Source: Crotophaga sulcirostris
Taxonomy: Eukaryota > Chordata > Aves > Cuculiformes > Crotophagidae
Assembly (NCBI GenBank): GCA_013397455.1
Contig: VYZB01000342.1
Location: 556,946-620,945, forward strand
DNA length: 64,000 bases
Reading direction: 5' to 3'
Within the stretch, counting starts at the first letter, position 1, and each line of letters starts with the position of its first letter. The notes under the pieces were generated by a model. The model was not told the origin of the DNA, did not search any database, and worked only from the letters and a program-made list of their open reading frames with translations. The translations under genes were made by a program, and so were the position numbers. Below are positions 9,701 to 19,490 of the stretch, piece after piece.

Positions 9701-12132
9701 CCCAGATTCTATTCTTCATGTCAAAGACACATGGTCACCCTGAATATATCAGGCCTGTATTCTTACATTCCTCCATTCGTGGGCTCAAAACAGATTTTCT
9801 TCTTTTAAGATTAGCATTCTTTTTTCATAAAGCTTCTAATTCCCTTTCCACCAGCACATCAATGGCTGCTTTTACCACTCCTAAGCACGCAATGTGATTT
9901 GTCATGATGCACTGCTCAGACTGAAATGTGTCACTAAGGAAATCTGGAATCATTTTTTTTCTTCTAGCAAATTCAAACTTGAGGCAAATGAGGTAAATGT
10001 CTCCTTCTATCACAAAGAGTAAAAATCCTTCTGGGTTCAGAAGGAAAACTGACATGGAACTGTATATCAAACCCAGACAGGTAAATTCAGCGTGGTTTGA
10101 CATTCTGCAGGCAGTCCAAACATCTCTAGGATAAACAGTGAACTCTGACCACAAACCTTCATGATGTAGAAAGCCCATTTTCATTACCTGCTGCAGTTCT
10201 CCTTCTTTTCTTTTAAAGCATGAAAGTCTCCCTGTATAGTACCAGTCAGGGCACTCATCAGCCTCAGCTCTCTTCTAAGTAACCAGCCCGGGTTTCTCAA
10301 AGGACTTTCACTCAAAGTTATCTAGAATGAAGTTACTGACCTTTTGTAACGAAATCTCCTTCAGTCCTGCATGAATCTCCCTGGGGTTTTTTTTATGATT
10401 TCCTTGCATCACTTGAGCTAATGCTCAGTTTCAAAAATTATCATTTATGGTATATTATTTGAAATTGCAGTATTCATATGAAACCACTGCTTACGATACT
10501 CCAGAAGATGTTCTCTCTCTTCTTCTCCCTCTTTATCTTCATCTTTTAACACTCTACATTGCATCTGTAAAGGTGTATTTTATTTTCAAGCACCTTCATT
10601 ATGACAATTCACCTCCACATGCTGCAGCTGCAGTCATAATTTTAGTGCCTGCTATGGTCTGCACACATCAATCAATGTTTGCATCTGCGTACTACAGATT
10701 TAGAGATATTTAAATGGCAATTTCTGTAGTTGCGAGAGGTTTGTGGTTTTGGGGTTTTTTTTTCCTTTTCCTTCTTTTTCTTTTTTGTTGAGCTCTGTAG
10801 ATATTCTGTGTGGAGGCTTAGTCAACATTTCCTTGGAGACTGTCAAATATTTATGCAAGTCTCAGAGATCTCAATTTGAAATTAATGAAGGCTGCTCAGC
10901 CAGAACAATGACAAATCTATTCCATTTACCTGCTCAGCAGGAGGAGGCAGCAATACCTACAAAAAGGGAACCCACAGCATGTTTTCCTTTTCTTCAGGTT
11001 TCCAAAGGCCTCTGAGAAATACATCAGAATCTTCCTTTTTGAAGACCCAGATTTATATCTCCTACTTTTCCCCAGAATCATTGACTTGGTTTTTTTTAAT
11101 CAAAAAATGAGGGAATGGATAAAATGGTGACTGTATATTTTCAAGGTCAAATGACAGAATTCCTCTCAATACATGTGAGAAACATTGTTCCTCATTGCAA
11201 TGAGCACCCCAGAACGTTTTTCAAGGCTATTTAGGTCAGCAGAATCCTGAAACTATGTACAGTGCACAGCTTTGGGCTGGATGCTGCAAAAATCTTGTTA
11301 GCCAACACAGAGAAATGAAGAATATTAAATTTTCCTTTTAAGCATGAAATATCTTTATGCCATCCATTGCTAAAGCAAAACAAATTAAAAGCCATAGTAA
11401 AAACTCTACTGACTGAACTAATTCAGAATTAAGTTCTCTCTTCCCACATATGTTTGACTTTGCTCTAAGGATGAAGCAGGACAACTGGCACTTGGCTGCA
11501 AGCAGCAGGACCACATAGTATAAACTGCTTGTAAAGAAATTCAGGGCCACCAAATACAGTCTTATGAAGGTGCACTTAAAAGAAAAGAGTGATTTCCACC
11601 TGGTCTTAAGGAGCTAAGTACTCAAGTACAACCAGAGAAAGGCATCTAAAAAACAGAGAAAGAATTCAATAGCAAAAGTTGAAACTAGAGAAGAGTCAAG
11701 AATGAGAAAACTTTGACTAAGAAATTGGCCACTGGCTCTGTCAGGAGTGGTGGGGGATTCCCCATTAATCTTTTTACATCAATATGGAACAGTCCTTTAC
11801 AAGAAATGCAGTCCAAACTCGTTTAGCTAGCTGGTAGAAAGGACTAATTTGAGGAAGATCTAGAGCCATTCAAGTGGTCAGAATCGATGGATCACTGCAG
11901 TCAATGCTGACTTTAAAAATCTATGAATTATCTGTAAAGTGTTCCAGTATAGAGCATAAATGAAGGATCCACACCATGTAAAATTGTACCTTATCATGCA
12001 CAGATGTACTTACGTATGATCCCATCCGCGTTGTCCACATGCTTTGGTAAGTAGTGCGCCGAAAGATCACTCTGAAGGACTTCATCTGAAGTTGCTCTGG
12101 CTAAAGCAGCAGCCAAAAATGAAGGGCAGTTA
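2686..12132 (-). CDS. PPM1E: PPM1E (POPX1) PP2C-type Ser/Thr phosphatase, exons 2-7, 5'-partial
   Basis: Joined coding segments (complement): 12132-12014, 7436-7237, 5522-5334, 4580-4437, 4121-4028, 3755-2686. They give 604 residues from the first complete codon to a TAA stop. PPM1E dephosphorylates kinases such as PAK and CaM kinases and is mainly neuronal and nuclear; that is family knowledge. PP2C motifs appear in order (numbered from the first complete codon): RRKMED 86-91, DGHGG 118-122, GTTG 174-177, GDS 193-195, RAIGD 246-250, CDGFYD 279-284 and SSDN 322-325, with metal-binding aspartates kept. The 604 residues plus an N-terminal exon fit the roughly 755-residue mammalian protein as I recall it. 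The start codon and acidic/proline-rich N-terminus are missing and should lie beyond 64000. PPM1F is the alternative paralogue, but the long C-terminal tail and near-identity to remembered PPM1E favour PPM1E. Every splice phase agrees and no frameshift or internal stop was seen. Confidence 0.96.
3756..4027 (-). other. PPM1E: PPM1E intron 6 (272 bp)
   Basis: A short GT-AG intron between exons 6 and 7. It is AT-rich with an A/T run near 3970-4000, and nothing else was recognised. Confidence 0.93.
4028..4121 (-). CDS. PPM1E: PPM1E coding exon 6 (94 bp)
   Basis: The acceptor is TGCTCTTTAG and the donor ATTG|GTAAGAA. It encodes 31 complete residues ([11 protein letters not shown], then [19 protein letters not shown]) and one base of the Gly completed by exon 7. 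It supplies the conserved PP2C block that reads SRAIGD across the junction. The flanking introns are very short (315 and 272 bp), so the four 3'-most exons are tightly clustered. Confidence 0.96.
4122..4436 (-). other. PPM1E: PPM1E intron 5 (315 bp)
   Basis: A short GT-AG intron between exons 5 and 6. Open frames crossing it are extensions of the exon frames and have no independent support. Confidence 0.93.
4437..4580 (-). CDS. PPM1E: PPM1E coding exon 5 (144 bp)
   Basis: The acceptor is GTTCACCCTGTCCAG and the donor GAG|GTGAGA, again phase 0 at both ends, with 48 residues. It carries the central PP2C beta-sandwich motifs GTTGVVTFI and [14 protein letters not shown], then the substrate-loop region [15 protein letters not shown] and GDS are hallmark PP2C signatures. 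The Leu in AWLGDS and the Arg pair in VRRGQ are conservative differences from the mammalian sequence as I recall it. Confidence 0.97.
4581..5333 (-). other. PPM1E: PPM1E intron 4 (753 bp)
   Basis: A GT-AG intron between exons 4 and 5. No repeat or RNA gene was recognised; short open frames on both strands show no family features. Confidence 0.93.
5334..5522 (-). CDS. PPM1E: PPM1E coding exon 4 (189 bp)
   Basis: The acceptor is TTCCATTGACAG and the donor GAG|GTGACT, so the exon is in phase 0 at both ends and encodes 63 residues. It begins [20 protein letters not shown]. The DGHGG aspartate and first glycine are metal-coordinating in PP2C enzymes. The exon continues through the helix [20 protein letters not shown] and ends RFVQKAARE. 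The open frame runs on into the intron, but the donor and the match of the next exon fix the boundary. Confidence 0.97.
5523..7236 (-). other. PPM1E: PPM1E intron 3 (1714 bp)
   Basis: A GT-AG intron between exons 3 and 4. It is AT-rich unique sequence with a T-rich run near 5995-6017. Open frames of about 100-147 codons (for example 6644-7087 on the plus strand) lack recognisable domains. Confidence 0.92.
7237..7436 (-). CDS. PPM1E: PPM1E coding exon 3 (200 bp)
   Basis: The acceptor is TTTGCCTTCCCCAG and the donor GAG|GTAAAAAA. Two bases complete the split Gln codon, then 66 residues follow. The exon contains the start of the PP2C core: the [20 protein letters not shown] block carries the motif-1 arginine and the MED signature that opens the catalytic fold, followed by the first core strand region ([12 protein letters not shown]). 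The N-terminal half ([20 protein letters not shown]) is the helical lead-in conserved between PPM1E and PPM1F. Confidence 0.96.
7437..12013 (-). other. PPM1E: PPM1E intron 2 (4577 bp)
   Basis: A GT-AG intron between exons 2 and 3. It is mostly unique sequence with no interspersed repeat I can name. A 119-codon open frame on the minus strand (9825-10184) has no recognised family. T-rich runs occur near 9950 and 10750-10780. Confidence 0.92.
12014..12132 (-). CDS. PPM1E: PPM1E coding exon 2 (119 bp)
   Basis: On the minus strand a pyrimidine-rich acceptor (TTTTCTTTTCCAG) precedes the exon and a GTAAGT donor follows it. It starts with the third base of a split codon, encodes 39 complete residues beginning [20 protein letters not shown], and ends with one base of a codon that exon 3 completes as Gln. 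The block matches the conserved helical segment just before the phosphatase core in PPM1E. The stretch after HYLPK (HVDNADGII) is diverged from mammals, as expected for a linker. The acceptor phase implies that exon 1 ends with two bases of a codon, probably Tyr. Confidence 0.93.
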
Positions 12133-15100
12133 CTGGAAAAGAAAACAAACCACAAAAAGATATTTCTATCTGATTTAGCAAAGTAACTTGCAGTCAGGGA
12201 AAGACACAACAATACTTGTCTATAAACAAACAGGAATTTGAATCAAGACTTGTAAAATTTCGATTCTTTTTTGCTGGACAGCACCACAACCCTGCAGCAA
12301 GACCCCAAACTCAACATAAGGAGTTTAGTAACCCTGTTTCACTCTTAAGTTCCCTGTTTCTTAAGTTTTAATGCTCCATTTCGTAACCTCTAGTTAAACA
12401 CTTTTCAAACATGGACTTGAACCCTTCTGCAGTCTGTCACACAACTCCTGCTTAGTGCATATTTTCTACACGTGCATTATACACTTCTACCTTAAGTCCA
12501 TTTCATCCAGTTTCTCCTAAGACTATGAGTGAGGATTCCAAAGGATAAGAGAAGTCCTCAGTTTCCGAAGTGCCCCAAACCTCACCAAGGGACACTGAAA
12601 GCTAAGGCAAACACACAGGAGGTGGGAAGTTGATGTGCATGAGGTTAAAAAGCTCCCTCGTGAATGTTCTCTATCAAGAGTGAAGTGGCTTTAACTCACT
12701 GTAGGTTAATTAATCCTGGTATCTCCCAAGGTTAATTAATCTATAGCAAACCAAGGCCACTTTAATGTACATTCTCTCATTCAAGAGGAGTTTAATACCT
12801 CTTAATTTATGCATGACTTTGTATTTCCCATTGGTCTGCCTTAACTTCTCTTGCTGACAGAGCCGGAAAATTCCAGTTTCCATAGTTATCAACCATGTCC
12901 TCCATAAGACATGTCTACAGTTGTAGGACCACGTAGAGACATATGAGCTAATTTCAGTCTCAAAACCCAACCACCGACAACGGAATTCTGTGTCAGCTAC
13001 TTCAGGGAACAGGCAATAAGCACATACGTTTCCTCAAACCTGTTTCCTCTTCTTCAGCCCAGTAAGCAATTCACAGGCTTTGGTGTGGTTGGAGATGGGG
13101 CGTTAGCCTAGAAGCATCAGTCCAACCAGATCCAGAGCAGAAAAACTTCTACATGTGAAGCCAAACTCAGACTTTCTTCTGGAGCCTGAGAAGCACATGG
13201 CAACTGTCACTTGCATTCAAATTTGGTTCACTGCCCAGGAAAGCCAACTGCCATCCTAAACCGGCCCACGAGCCATAGCTTCAGTAGGGAAGTCTGAGTT
13301 CCAGAAAAAAAAAATCAGATTCACTACATTTGGGTTTTTTTGAAAAGCCATTTTACCAGAAAAGTTTTCCAGACTCTTGATACCAAATGCTGCTACAGAA
13401 CAGTGAGATTATGTAACAGAGACAGAAAATGAACACAAAATCAGTTCCTTGACCCTCCTTACTTGCTGTTCAACACATCTATAAATTATTTAAATATAAG
13501 ATTAGCAATTAATAGCTTAGACCAAGTGATACACGGTCATGAGACAAGCTCTGATCCCTGAAGTTACACAGAAAGCCACTCGCACCACCGTTACTGCACC
13601 ATCAGTAAGAGTATTTCCGAGAATTAGCAGCAGAGTATTCTGCTCACGCAGCACCTCCCAGGCTCAGCAACGTGCGTGCTAATGAAGCGCGACTGCTGGG
13701 GAAATCAGCCGTCTCAGGACTGGCTCTTCCCAGCACAACACAGGAACTCTGATCCTATTTACATACAGCAATGCCCACTGGTAAGAGTAATCGGTAAGAG
13801 GAAAACACACCGGGACCTCCTTTACTCCTGGTGTGTGTAGAAGCTGATTTTCTATCTTGTCCTGTCTGCCTCTATTTAGCTCACAAAGAGCAGGGTTTTC
13901 ATGTCTACTATTAGCTCTGATTGTCCAGAGCGGTGGTGGTGGTTACTGTTCATGTTGCATGCAATTTCCATGTTACAACAAAAGAGAGAGATTACGATGC
14001 CCAGGATGGAATAATTATGCCAGCAGTGAGCAACACGGGGAGGACCGCATTCTGAAAAAATGCACAGAAAGATGAAGGTTCAGCCTAAATAAAGCACAGC
14101 GGAAGAATCCATGCTGAAAGCACTCACAAACACAAGCCAAACAGAGCTCGCTTTGGGCACAAACACAAGGGGCTGTGCTGATACCTGGAGAAATCTGAGT
14201 TGGTTTCCCAGCCCATGACTCAACTCACCAGCTCAGTGCTAAACCTTCTTAGGAAAACCAAACTTGTTTTGTGTCACTTATAAACCAGTCCCTAGGAGCA
14301 TCCGCTGATGGGCAACGAGGGAACCTGGTAAAGAACTGAGGCAACAACAGTTGCTAAAATAGAGACTCGGGACCTAAACAGCAGAGAAAAATTATCCCCC
14401 GACATGAGGAACCAGGGCTGGAAAGGTGGGAAGGCCACAACTATGAAGACCCAGAGTCAGGAACATTTGTATCTGAAATGTGAGATACTATTTTAACCAT
14501 AGTGACAGATGACAAAATTGAAAAGTGCATTTACAATGTCTGTAGCTGCTCTGAGTATTTCCCCAATTGGCTCTATTTACGTGTCCCTACAGCCAATGCG
14601 AGCGGTTTCACACAGGAGCTCTTTATCGAGTGCATTTCCATTACAATACTAAACCTACACAAAAAGCTGCTAAAGATGTTATTAGATAAATTAGAGGATT
14701 TTAAGTACATCCTTCCTGATTCTGTGGCAGCGTGGGTGTGTTTAGAACACCCACAGTTGCACTGCAGCAATCCTGGAATAACTCTGCTAAGGTAATAAAT
14801 CAAACCTAAAAGTGGGCCGTTTCCATCAATTAAGTTTGAGAAAAACAGTCTGAAGTGAGCTTAACTCAGCCCACATATTATTATGTTACCAGCTTAACAC
14901 ACAACCCTGCTCCTTCCTGATAGCATTAAAGTGGTGAAGACTTTCCAAACATTTTCTCTGAGCTATTCCTCTCTGCTCTAAATTCAATATGAGGTCTCCT
15001 GCTAAAAAAAAGGATGGCAAATTTAAAATTCTTATTGCCTGAAAGTTCACCGTTGGGGTTTGAGTGACTTATCAGTTTTGATGGAAAAGGTAGGGAAAAT

Positions 15101-17953
15101 AAATCAGCTGAAGGCTTTCCTTCTATGTCTGGCCACTCTTTGTCCTAATAATAACAGCTGCCTGCCAAAGAATTAATTGCCCTTGACATTTGTTCATCAC
15201 AAATCTTCTTATGTAGCCGTTACAGGACTTTGCCATGTGAGCCAGGAAGTGACCAGATGCAGACAGATGACTTCCTCTTCCTGATTAGCACAATTCAACA
15301 TTTACTTCTCTTACCTGGCTGCCAAGAGGACTTTAGTTGAATTACTGCTCCCCTTCAAGGAATAGCAGACTGCACTGGAGTTCTTTTTACTTTTAAAATA
15401 GGTTAGATTGAAGTCAGGACACTTCATTATTGTTACATCAAGACAAATGAAGATTCAGGTCTAGGATCCTTGTTTTTATCACAGAAGTGAACATTCAGGT
15501 GAGCACTTAGAGCATCCCACAAAACAGCACAGACCCACACTCAAATGACCATGTTGGTGGTCCTCACCCGCCCTCACATCTTTCAGGTAAAGCAAGCAGC
15601 AGCAGACAGGATCCATGGGGACACAGGGTGCACTGAGCCCTGCTGCTGGCCTACCTAAGGATTACTTGTTGGTTGCTGAAAATAACATCTTCTGCCACAT
15701 TCTAGATACTCAAATGTAATCAGGCATTAAGTCATGACAAATTGAAACTGGGAGGGCAGAATTTTGTTTAGCACAGAGCTTGCATGCCTATGCCTATTCA
15801 TAGCCAGCCACCAATTCAGCAGCTGACCTTGGACAAGTCACTTCACCACTCAGACCTTTGATTCCTGCAAACAAGGGATGAAAATGCCATTTCCTGGGGG
15901 AGAGGAGGAGGAGAAGCAAGGCTGTAGAAGGCTTAAATCACTGTAAATTACTCTGAGATTTCTAGAGAAAAGCACAACTGAAGGGAAAAATACCAAGATG
16001 ATCGTGGGAGATATTTTCAGTCTACACAAGATTGATGTAGCCTTCATGCTTTTTTCTTGCTCTATATTCTGTGTTCTCATACACTGCCAGGAGCACAAAG
16101 TGCAACACACGGGCAAGCCAGAGCCCTGGACAGGCAGGTTTAGTCTGACGCAGGCAGCTGCCTCACCATCATAAACAACTGCACAAAGGAAACACATTTC
16201 TAGAAAAGCCAATGCATCTCTCAAAAGGAGAAAACCACGAAAGACAGACATCAAGCTCTTAAAACTCAGTAATGCTGGTGTTCCTGGAGCATTAGCGCTG
16301 ATGATGGGAAAATGATGGTGCAGACACATTACTGCCCCTGATCAAAATTCACCATCAAGTGCCACCAGGGCTGAAAATACTTTATGCTGTCATGGTCTGG
16401 TGCAACCGATGAGGCATCACTAACCCAAACAATGTAGGAAAAATGGACCGAAACGTACTGGTGCCTTTCAAAGGCCAAAACGGTCAGCAAATCACAAAAC
16501 ATACAGTGTTCCTATTACCTCAAGAATCCCCTGACACTACAGAACAGCAATTGTTTTAGTTAGAATGAGACATGATTTAAATAGAAACGCTATTCAATCT
16601 GCTGAAACACAAAACAAATCCACAGGCAAACAGTATAAAGCATCGTATATGGTTTCACACAGCAATCCAAGACCAAGAACGTGACCTGAAAAGAACCAAG
16701 TTCAGCACATTCCCCTAAGGCCTGTAATTTACTGTGTTAGTAAAAAACTTTGTAGGGATGACAAGCTAACTGTGCCCTTTCCAAAAGGCATTACACTAGG
16801 GATGCAGTTTGGTAAATACTCCTGTGTTAATATGGCCAGTCGCAAGTTCTTGTTAGAAAGCAAGTTTTGCAAAATTCAATTTAAGGAAAACCTCATTTGT
16901 CCCCAGTCTGTATTTACGAAACACTCCAAAGTCTCAAGAGACTTCACCCAGATGCAGCTTCTGATACAGCCTGGAAGCTCTTTGAAGAAGCCTTTAAAGT
17001 CTTTATTATCGAAATTCCCATGCTGTGAACTGCAGCAGTAATGAGCAGAGAAATGCTTCGGGAAGATCCTTTGGTTGTTTACCCAACTCTCCTTTCAGCT
17101 GCCTCCTATTCCAGCGGCCAGCCAGAAGGACAGGGCACCAGCTGAGGGGCTTCTGTTGGCTTCCTAACCCTATAAGTCAGACAGGACTTACAAGAGGAAT
17201 ACTCTATAAAGTAGTCCTTAGACCCCAAAATTATTATGGACGTGTCTTCAAGTTACGCCAAGCGATTGCTATTTCCAGCTCCTGCCTCTGCAAGTTTTCC
17301 TCTCCCTACTCACAGAGTCTCCCACAAGCTCCCTGCTTGTCTCTGACCTGTGCTGTTCTGCTTCGCACAGCTGGTAAAAGTTCTGATGCTTCTTTAAAGC
17401 CTGGTCATGGTGGACAAATGGAGTATGGGTTTTTTCCTAACACATGGTGAAAACCTGCACTAGATTTCAGCTGCTGCAGTGAGTTACTAAAAAAGAAACC
17501 AAAACAGCAAACACACACAAAAAAGGAAACCGACAGAAAAAAACAATGCACCTTTTAAGAGATTGCATAACCAAAGCTCCTTGAGAAGTCATTTGAGCTG
17601 GCAGCGTTGAGACAGTAAAGATGCTTGATAAATCTGTTTGAAGGAGCTGAAAATGTGCTACACAAGGAAGCTGCTATCTATAGGCTTCACAGAGACAGCT
17701 GCCTGGTCACATTCAAAATGATTCTGTCCTTGTGGTGACAGTTGTAAGCAACAGAAATATAATACACAACCACAACAAAAATACAATCTTTCTGATGTGT
17801 CTACCATGTGCATATCCTATACAGACACTGTGGTGGTACCTCTTTTTTACCAAATATTTAACCTTTAGCAATGTGCTTACAGCCACATTTGAGAGAGCAT
17901 GATCAAATCTGTACAGATATTTTTCTGCAATTAAGTCAGTCTTAACTGGACAT
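12133..17953 (-). other. PPM1E: PPM1E intron 1, 3'-most segment up to the assembly gap
   Basis: This is the intron side of the exon 2 acceptor. It is AT-rich and largely unique, with one MIR-like SINE remnant near 15805-15975. Small open frames on both strands (for example 17025-17450) show no domain. No RNA gene was recognised. Confidence 0.85.
15805..15975 (+). repeat. MIR/CORE-type SINE remnant
   Basis: CAGCTGACCTTGGACAAGTC followed by ACTTCACCACTCAGACCTTT matches the classic MIR-family body (gaccttgggcaagtcactt, then a cctcagtttcc-like part). Downstream, CTGTAAATTACTCTGAGATT resembles the conserved tail of amniote CORE-SINEs. It is strongly diverged, so it is an ancient insertion. The exact subfamily cannot be assigned by eye. 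Confidence 0.65.
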
Positions 17954-18028
17954 NNNNNNNNNNNNNNNNNNNNNNNNNNNNNNNNNNNNNNNNNNNNNNN
18001 NNNNNNNNNNNNNNNNNNNNNNNNNNNN
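17954..18028. other. assembly gap (75 N)
   Basis: A run of 75 undetermined bases in intron 1. The flanks are AT-rich unique sequence with no obvious tandem repeat at either edge. The true size is unknown. Confidence 0.99.
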
Positions 18029-18889
18029 TGAGATTTTCAGTACTTATCACTATATTTATTTTATAACAGGTGTTTCTTGTCATAGCATTTACAGAGGTTT
18101 TGATCTCAGAAACGTCCTACCTACTCCACAGATAAATAAACTGAATGAGAATAAAGTGACTTTTGTAGGAACAATAATTTCCCTTTGCAAATTCTTATCA
18201 GGCTTGGAGATTTTGCTGATGGTGAGTAAGATGAATTCTCAACTTATTTGCAGTCATTGAAAGTCTATCTCATAAAACAGGCTAAAACCTTATAGGCAGC
18301 TCGTATTTGATAGCTGTGATTAAGATAGGACAAAATACTTTTAATCTCAATTTTTAAATAATCACCTTAAAAAAATCAAAAGAACAACAATTTAAAAATG
18401 CCTTTAGAAATAACCTGTTAGCTATCACTTGTGAACCACTACAAGTCAAAGACATTTGTTTAGCAGAGACATTTTTAATGCAATAGTGTCAACAAAATGC
18501 TCTCTCCAGTAGAGAATATGTGAAATAGGTATGAATGGGAACCTCTTGGAAATGATGTTTGGTGATCAGATGGGAAACATTTGCAAAACCACAGAACTCA
18601 ACTGGAACAGGTTGGCACTGATCCCACAAACGGGCTCAGGTGCTGTGCTCATCTGCCAGGGGTTTTGGAGAGGATATTATACATAAGGAAGTAAAGAAGG
18701 TGCTGTGCTGGGTGGCACAGCAAACTAATTAAAAAAATCAGGGCAGCGAGCAAAACTAAAATACTGGCATGATGCTGAAAAAGTAAATGAAGAAAAAAAA
18801 AACCAAAAACAAGAAAGTGTGATTGCAAGAGCATGGATTATATATTCTTTTATCTGACTACTTGGGAGATGTGGCTGCAAAGGGGTCTC

Positions 18890-19490
18890 CTACCTCGTTT
18901 CTCCAGCCAAAGCCACAGCTCACATTCCCAGCCCCTGTAGCTGGCACTGGATTTGTCAGTGGGTGCCAAAGCTACGATCAGCCCTGCTCCAGCATTGCCT
19001 GCACACGCTCCCAGCCTCTCACTGGGGTGTTTCTGCTCCAGCATTGCCTGCACACACTCCCAGCCTCTCACTGGGGTGTTTCAGAACACGGTTAACTCAG
19101 ACCCTCTAGCACACGGCTGCGAGCACTTTCCTCACTGTAAGTTTAATAAAGGCCAAGGCAGAGATGTGAAGCCCCTGGCAGTGGGAAGGGCAATCCCAGT
19201 GCCCTGCAGATGTGCACGCTCCAGCCCTGGGCTCCGCTCCGCAGCAGGGCTGGTTTCTTGGAGAGCTCCCCACATCACCCCATTGTGTGATGGGACAAAC
19301 TGGGCACGGGCTGGCCCTCCGACCCTGCCAGATCAGACGGATCCATCAGGGCTACCCTTACCTTGGAGGCACCAGGGCCATTCTCACCTCCTGCCTCCAA
19401 TCGACAGGTATTCAGTTATCTTGCAGAGTTCAACACAACTCTTATTGGGCTGAACAGTGGGAGGAAACCAAGGGGAGACAGCCTGAGCAA
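18890..19490. other. GC-rich patch inside the AT-rich intron
   Basis: Base composition rises sharply over about 600 bp, with scattered CpG. Its GC content keeps a 166-codon plus-strand frame (18953-19453) and several overlapping frames open. The predicted peptides have no recognisable domain and partly derive from the tandem duplication, so I do not call a gene. Confidence 0.55.
18984..19081. repeat. 49-bp direct tandem duplication (two copies)
   Basis: Copies at 18984-19032 and 19033-19081 abut exactly. Each begins CTGCTCCAGCATTGCCTGCA and ends CTCACTGGGGTGTTT. I see one difference (cacacGctccc versus cacacActccc), which implies a recent or homogenised duplication. Confidence 0.95.

Noticed and set aside
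9825..10184. 119-codon minus-strand frame in intron 2
   Set aside because: Peptide not recognised, no clear flanking splice pair noted, and it lies in ordinary AT-rich intron.
15850..16329. 159-codon minus-strand frame
   Set aside because: It begins inside a SINE remnant and has no recognisable domain; likely chance.
18953..19453. 166-codon plus-strand frame
   Set aside because: It lies in a GC-rich patch with overlapping frames, includes the 49-bp duplication and shows no domain or convincing splice context.
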